In this document: piece by piece, positions 60,365 through 64,000 of the stretch
How positions within the stretch are numbered: position 1 is the first letter of the stretch
How the letters are laid out: each line of letters starts with the position of its first letter
DNA from: Alphaproteobacteria bacterium
GTDB taxonomy: Bacteria > Pseudomonadota > Alphaproteobacteria > CACIAM-22H2
Assembly: GCA_017308135.1 (NCBI GenBank)
Contig: JAFKFM010000012.1
Span: forward strand, 152,859 to 216,858
Length of the DNA stretch: 64,000 bases
Direction: 5' to 3'
Notes under the pieces: generated by a model
What the model saw: the letters and a program-made list of their open reading frames with translations, nothing else
Told to the model about the DNA's origin: nothing
The model's database searches: none
Translations under genes and position numbers: made by a program

Positions 60365-60669
60365 TTGCTCTCCTTGCGGGCGCGCGCACTCTTGATGTTG
60401 TGGACGTGGACGTGATCGCCCGCCGCGAACGCCTGAGTCGCGATTGCTATACGTGCGCCGTATTTCATCACCGGCTCACCAGCCGCATGAGCGCGAAGCG
60501 CGATCTTATGGCCAAGCGCCACGGCCTCGCGCGCCGTCACGGTCTCCACCTTGCCGCCGATGCGCACGATTACTTTCTCGCCGGCCGTAAGATCGCGCAG
60601 CGCCACGGCCACACCGTCGGCGGGATCGATCGCGATCGCGTTCCAGGTAATTTCCATTGCGCCGCCCAT
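60361..60669 (-). CDS. UxaA-family dehydratase small (SAF-domain) subunit
   Basis: The 102-residue protein matches the N-terminal SAF domain of altronate/galactarate dehydratases: NAIAIDPADGVAVALRDLTA, GHKIALRAHAAGEPVMKYG and HVHVHNIKS, the last providing metal-binding histidines. ATG 60669 shares a base with the stop of the large subunit (TGATG); ATG 60657 is an alternative giving a 98-residue protein. With the large subunit it forms a split sugar-acid dehydratase; sulfolactate lyase (SuyAB) has the same split plan. Confidence 0.88.
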   Translation of the reverse strand: MGGAMEITWNAIAIDPADGVAVALRDLTAGEKVIVRIGGKVETVTAREAVALGHKIALRAHAAGEPVMKYGARIAIATQAFAAGDHVHVHNIKSARARKESK

Positions 60670-61838
60670 CACATCGACGCGCCGATGCGGGTGAAACATT
60701 CCGCACCTTCGCCGTGGATTTCGCCCCAGGTCGCCGCCCCCGATGCGACCGCCATCACCAGTTCGAACAGGCGCGCACCCGCGTCGGCGATGTCCTCGCG
60801 CCCTTCGAACACGGGGCTCGCGTCGAAATCGATCTGCTGGACCAAGCGGCGCGCCGTATCGGGGCGGCCGGTGATTTTGATCGTCGGCGCGATCGCGTTG
60901 GTGAATGCGTTGCCCGCCCCCGTGGTGAACAGCATCAACTGCGCACCGGCGGCCGCGAAACCGGTCAACGATTCGGGCGAAAAGCTGGGCCCGTCCATCA
61001 GATAAAGACCCTTGCCCGCCGGACGTTCGGCCAAGGCGAGCACGCCTTGGATCGGCCGCGATCCGGTTTTGGCAATGGCGCCGAGCGACTTTTCCTCGAT
61101 CGACGACAAACCGCCGCGGATATTCTCCGCCCCCGGATTATTGCCGGTCAGATCCTGGCCGGTGCGCGCCACCGCTTGTTCGCGGCGCAGCACCGCATCG
61201 ACGATGGCTTTCGCGACGGCATCGTTGGCCGCGCGCTTCGCGACGATGTGTTCCGCCCCCAGCCATTCGACCGTCTCGCCCACCACCGCCGTGCCGCCCG
61301 TATCGACCAGGCGATCGACGCAAGCGCCCGACACCGGATTGGCGACAAGACCCGAGGTCGCATCGGAATGCCCGCACTCCACACCCATGAATAGGGCCGA
61401 TGCGGGGAACTTCTCGCGGCGCAAACGAGATGCGGCATGCGCCAACTCGCCCGCATGGCGGATGGCGGCGGCACTCGCGTCGAGCGAATCCTCGTGCGTG
61501 TCGTCGAGCGCCACGGTGCGGGTCGGCTTTCCCGAAGCGGCGGCGAGATGGGCGATACCTTCCAACGCGCCGCGATCGGCACCCACGATCACCGCCCCGG
61601 CGATATTGGGATTGCGGCACAAGCCGACGAGCTGATCGCGATGCGCGGTCTTGTCGTCGCCGTACTGGCCGCGCCCGTAAGGCGTACCGACATAAAGGAC
61701 ACCGGGTAACGCCTGCGCCGCACGCTCGGCCGCGCGGTTGGCGAGCCCGAGGATCGACAAAACCAGGACATGATTGCGCGTTCCAGCCGAACCGTCGGGC
61801 CGCGCATATCCCAGAAACTCGGACGGAACTTTGCTCAC
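60669..61838 (-). CDS. UxaA-family dehydratase large subunit
   Basis: The 389-residue protein matches the C-terminal part of altronate/galactarate dehydratase: GYARPDGSAGTRNHVLVLSI (10-29), FMGVECGHSDATSGLVANPV, GGTAVVGETVEWLGAEHI and FTTGAGNAFTNAIAPTIKIT. It dehydrates an aldonate or related acid to the 2-keto-3-deoxy form in a Fe-dependent reaction. GTG 61838 with GGGAGAAAC is preferred over GTG 61877, which lacks a ribosome site. It heads the leftward operon, divergent from the LacI gene. Altronate, fuconate-like acids or sulfolactate are all conceivable substrates. Confidence 0.9.
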   Translation of the reverse strand: MSKVPSEFLGYARPDGSAGTRNHVLVLSILGLANRAAERAAQALPGVLYVGTPYGRGQYGDDKTAHRDQLVGLCRNPNIAGAVIVGADRGALEGIAHLAAASGKPTRTVALDDTHEDSLDASAAAIRHAGELAHAASRLRREKFPASALFMGVECGHSDATSGLVANPVSGACVDRLVDTGGTAVVGETVEWLGAEHIVAKRAANDAVAKAIVDAVLRREQAVARTGQDLTGNNPGAENIRGGLSSIEEKSLGAIAKTGSRPIQGVLALAERPAGKGLYLMDGPSFSPESLTGFAAAGAQLMLFTTGAGNAFTNAIAPTIKITGRPDTARRLVQQIDFDASPVFEGREDIADAGARLFELVMAVASGAATWGEIHGEGAECFTRIGASM

Positions 61839-61898
61839 CGTCGCGTTTCTCCCGAATTGTGTTGTCGGCGCCTTCACAGGAACCTTGATTAATGCCTT

Positions 61899-61914
61899 AT
61901 GTTAACGCATACAT
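61899..61914. promoter_or_regulatory. LacI/GntR-type operator in the divergent region
   Basis: ATGTTAACGCATACAT is a 16-base interrupted palindrome with central CG, similar to the gluconate repressor operators of E. coli. On the + strand TTGATT (61885-61890) and CATACA (61908-61913) are spaced 17 bases, so the site lies between -35 and -10 of the LacI gene. It lies 61-76 bases upstream of the dehydratase GTG. Confidence 0.6.
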
Positions 61915-61960
61915 CATAGAAGACGACAAGAAAAATCTTGAGGGGCTCGGGAAACCGTCC

Positions 61961-62983
61961 ATGCCGCCGCGCCGCAACAGCACTGCCGGCCGCTCCCGTT
62001 TGGAAGATGTCGCACGTCATGCGGGCGTCTCCACGATGACGGTCGCGCGCGTGCTGCGCGAACCCCATAAAGTAGCGCCCGACACGCGCGACCGCGTCTC
62101 GGCCGCACTCGACGCCACCGGCTACACGCCGGATCTCGTGGCGCGCGCCCTCGTCTCCAAACGCTCGGGCGTCGTCGGCGCGATCGTGCCCGTGCTTTCG
62201 AACTCGCTGATCGCCGACGTGATGCAAGGCATGTCGGACGGGTTGGCGCGCGAGCAGCGCCAACTCATGGTCGGCGCGTCTGGCTTCTCGGCGGCGAACG
62301 AGGAAACGTTGGTGCGCAGCTTCCTGTCGCGCCGCGTCGATGCGCTCTACCTCACCGGTACCAGTCACACGGATGCAACCGTGAAACTACTGCGCGCCGC
62401 CGGGATTCCGGTCGTCGAAGGCGGCAACGTCACCGACGATCCCATCGATATGGTCGCGGGCGTGTCGAATATCGACGCCGCCGCCGCCGTCGTGACCCAT
62501 CTGTTGAAGCGTTACGGCCCCGACATCGCCTATGCCGGCGCGTCGCCGGTCGATAACGACCGCGTGCGCGACCGCCATCTCGGCTTCCGCCGCGCGATGC
62601 GCGAGGCGGGCGCACGTGTCCTGCCCGAACGCGAGATCCGCACCGAGATGACGATGGCCTCGGGCCGCGACGTGCTCGACAGAATACTCGCCTTACCCAA
62701 GCGTCCGCGCGCGCTGTTCTGCTCGTCCGACGTCATCGCGGCGGGTGCGCTGTTGGAATGCCAACGGCGGGGCATCGATGTGCCCGGAACCTTGGCGATC
62801 GCGGGCTACGACGATCTCGACTTCGCGCGCGAGCTCGTCCCCGCCCTCACCAGTGTGCGCATCCCGCGTTACGAGATCGGCATGCGCGCGGCCGAACTGA
62901 TCCATCAAGCCTTGAGCGGCAAGCGCCCGAAACGCCTTGTCCAAGCTCTCGACTTCCAACTCGTGATTCGCGACAGCGCCTGA
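61961..62983 (+). CDS. LacI-family (GntR-like) transcriptional regulator
   Basis: The 340-residue repressor has an HTH (RLEDVARHAGVSTMTVARVL, 13-32), very like the E. coli gluconate repressor GntR, and a ligand domain (GVVGAIVPVLSNSLIADVMQ, CSSDVIAAGALLECQRRGID). The start at 61961 (MPPRRNSTAGRS) is preferred; ATG 61892 would place the operator inside the coding region. It is divergent from the dehydratase operon and is followed after 16 bases by an SDR gene, so it likely represses both sides. Confidence 0.91.
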   Translation: MPPRRNSTAGRSRLEDVARHAGVSTMTVARVLREPHKVAPDTRDRVSAALDATGYTPDLVARALVSKRSGVVGAIVPVLSNSLIADVMQGMSDGLAREQRQLMVGASGFSAANEETLVRSFLSRRVDALYLTGTSHTDATVKLLRAAGIPVVEGGNVTDDPIDMVAGVSNIDAAAAVVTHLLKRYGPDIAYAGASPVDNDRVRDRHLGFRRAMREAGARVLPEREIRTEMTMASGRDVLDRILALPKRPRALFCSSDVIAAGALLECQRRGIDVPGTLAIAGYDDLDFARELVPALTSVRIPRYEIGMRAAELIHQALSGKRPKRLVQALDFQLVIRDSA

Positions 62984-62999
62984 CAGGAAGGAAACGCAC

Positions 63000-63749
63000 A
63001 TGTCCAAATCGGTGATCGTTACGGGGGCGAGCCGCGGCATCGGCAAGGCGACGGCGCTGCTGGCCGCGCGCGACGGCTGGGAAGTCTGCGTCAATTACCG
63101 AAACCATCCCGAGGAAGCCGAAGCGGTCGTGCGCGACATCGCGAAAACCGGCGGCAAAGCGATCGCGGCGCAGGCCGACATGGCCGACGAGAAGGCGATT
63201 CTGGCGATGTTCGCGAAAGTCGACCGCGAATTGGCGCCGCTGGGCGGCCTCGTCAACAACGCAGGGTTCCTGGGTGGCGAACATGACATCGAGAAATTCG
63301 ATGCCGCGAATATGCGCGCGTTATGGGACATCAACGTCGTCGCCTATTTCATCTGTGCGCGCGAGGCGGTGAAGCGCATGTCGACCAAGAACGGCGGCAA
63401 AGGTGGGGCCATCGTCAACGTGTCGTCGATGTCCGCCGATAGCGGCGGCATCGGCCCGCGCATCCATTACGCCACGACCAACGGGGCGCGGCGCACTTTC
63501 ACCTTCGGCCTTGCCAAGCAATCGGGACCGAAGGGCATTCGCGTCAACGGCGTGATGCCCGGCGTCATCGACACACATTTCAACGACGGGTTCGGCAACG
63601 ACGAGCGCAACGCCGAGCTTGGCCCCAAGATCCCGATCGGCCGCGTCGGCGTGGGTGCCGATATCGGCGAGACGATCGTTTGGCTGCTGTCCGAACGGGC
63701 AGGCTACGTGAACGGCGCGGTCATTCCCGTCAATGGCGGCTTTTTCTGA
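63000..63749 (+). CDS. SDR-family oxidoreductase with altered YxxxK
   Basis: The 249-residue SDR has TGASRGIGKA (8-17), NNAG, a catalytic-type serine (NVSSMSADSG) and GAVIPVNGGFF at the end. Where YxxxK is expected it reads HYATTNGARR, so the tyrosine is kept but the lysine is asparagine. This is unusual, because the lysine orients NAD(P) ribose and lowers the tyrosine pKa. AGGAAGGAAACG precedes ATG 63000. It lies between the LacI and enolase-superfamily genes and could act on the 2-keto-3-deoxy acid. Confidence 0.88.
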   Translation: MSKSVIVTGASRGIGKATALLAARDGWEVCVNYRNHPEEAEAVVRDIAKTGGKAIAAQADMADEKAILAMFAKVDRELAPLGGLVNNAGFLGGEHDIEKFDAANMRALWDINVVAYFICAREAVKRMSTKNGGKGGAIVNVSSMSADSGGIGPRIHYATTNGARRTFTFGLAKQSGPKGIRVNGVMPGVIDTHFNDGFGNDERNAELGPKIPIGRVGVGADIGETIVWLLSERAGYVNGAVIPVNGGFF

Positions 63750-63757
63750 GGATCGAC

Positions 63758-64000
63758 ATGCCCGCCAAACTCCGCGCCATCGATCTGTTTCCCGTCCGCG
63801 CCAGCGCGAAGACGGTGTGGGTGTTCCTGCGCGCGATCGATACGGCCGGAAATATCGGCTGGGGCGAAGCGACCTGGATCGGCCACGAACGCGAGTTGTC
63901 GTCCGTGTTCGCGCGCTTTGCGCCCGTCGTGATCGGCGCGCCCGCAACACCCGAAGGCTGCGGGCTGACGGCACGCAAGAGGTGCGGCACGGCCGAAGCC
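63758..64000 (+). CDS. Mandelate racemase/muconate lactonizing enzyme family protein, partial (N-terminal part)
   Basis: The first 81 codons are in the window; the gene runs off the right edge. The N-terminal capping domain is visible: KLRAIDLFPVRASAKTVWVF and GNIGWGEATWIGHERELSSV. This GWGEAT pattern is characteristic of enolase-superfamily acid sugar dehydratases and racemases. The catalytic barrel is not in the window, so the reaction cannot be told. GAGG precedes ATG 63758. It follows the SDR by 8 bases in the same operon. Confidence 0.85.
   Translation, partial: MPAKLRAIDLFPVRASAKTVWVFLRAIDTAGNIGWGEATWIGHERELSSVFARFAPVVIGAPATPEGCGLTARKRCGTAEA

Noticed and set aside
57020..60415. A 1131-codon open frame on the + strand opposite the ABC and aldo/keto reductase genes
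   Set aside because: It is antisense to four well-supported genes, rich in Arg, Asp and His as expected for reverse-strand reading of GC-rich codons, and shows no family motifs.
60361..61838. Assignment of the split UxaA-type genes as sulfolactate lyase SuyAB
   Set aside because: Subunit sizes fit, and sulfatases are in the window, but the importer and reductase beside it are sugar-type and no sulfolactate dehydrogenase or sulfite exporter is present. Left as UxaA-family.
1..64000. CRISPR arrays, tRNA, rRNA, riboswitches, insertion sequences and phage genes
   Set aside because: Reading both strands I found no spaced direct repeats, no T-loop-type tRNA signature, no transposase or integrase motifs and no rRNA stretches.

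Overview
The window reads as chromosomal DNA of a high-GC alphaproteobacterium. The signs are strong GC bias at third codon positions, GGAGG-type ribosome sites, many ATGA and TAATG gene overlaps, a fused TAXI-type TRAP permease, tripartite tricarboxylate (TctABC) transport and many SDR and Gfo/Idh/MocA dehydrogenases. The genus cannot be fixed from the sequence alone. No rRNA, tRNA, CRISPR, phage or insertion-sequence genes were seen. Almost the whole window is a catabolic island: eight uptake systems, each beside regulators and enzymes for sugars, sugar acids or related small molecules.

Layout: (1) 1-424, start of a TauD-like dioxygenase running off the left edge. (2) 939-5593 (+), dehydrogenase, TAXI binding protein, fused TRAP permease and a second TauD-like dioxygenase. 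(3) 11042-5595 (-), seven tightly overlapping genes (amidohydrolase, three SDRs, a TIM-barrel isomerase-like protein, a thiol-dioxygenase-like cupin, a ThuA-like protein), with a divergent LysR gene at 11247. (4) 19425-12367 (-), nine genes: RidA, SDR, split transketolase, polar-amino-acid-type ABC transporter and a LacI regulator, with two LacI-type palindromes over the promoter. (5) 19653-20027, a 5'-truncated mannonate dehydratase remnant. (6) 20315-27140 (+), a GH116-type glycosidase, a sugar ABC transporter and an AraC regulator. (7) 40852-27607 (-), a probable 12-gene operon: TctB-TctA-TctC, a sugar ABC transporter, a DUF4432 epimerase-like protein, two sulfatases, a dienelactone-hydrolase-like protein, a Gfo/Idh oxidoreductase and L-rhamnonate dehydratase, divergent from a LysR gene. 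(8) 42133-50474 (+), a GntR regulator, a PHP/DUF3604-like hydrolase, a nitrate/taurine-type ABC transporter and two Gfo/Idh oxidoreductases. (9) 51373-50471 (-) LysR and 51497-56216 (+) a third sulfatase with a sugar ABC transporter paralogous to that of unit 7. (10) 61838-56220 (-), a split UxaA-type dehydratase, an aldo/keto reductase and a sugar ABC transporter, divergent from LacI, SDR and an enolase-superfamily gene (61961 to the right edge).

The units share one plan: import an oxidised or substituted sugar-like compound, remove substituents inside the cell (the sulfatases lack signal peptides), then oxidise, dehydrate or cleave it. The four carbohydrate-type ABC systems have no ATPase gene of their own here, so a shared ATPase elsewhere is likely. 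Four binding-protein genes are followed by a strong hairpin before the permease genes. The best candidates for undescribed pathways are the split-transketolase/RidA operon, the sulfatase/rhamnonate operon and the PHP-hydrolase operon. Their substrates are inferred, not shown.
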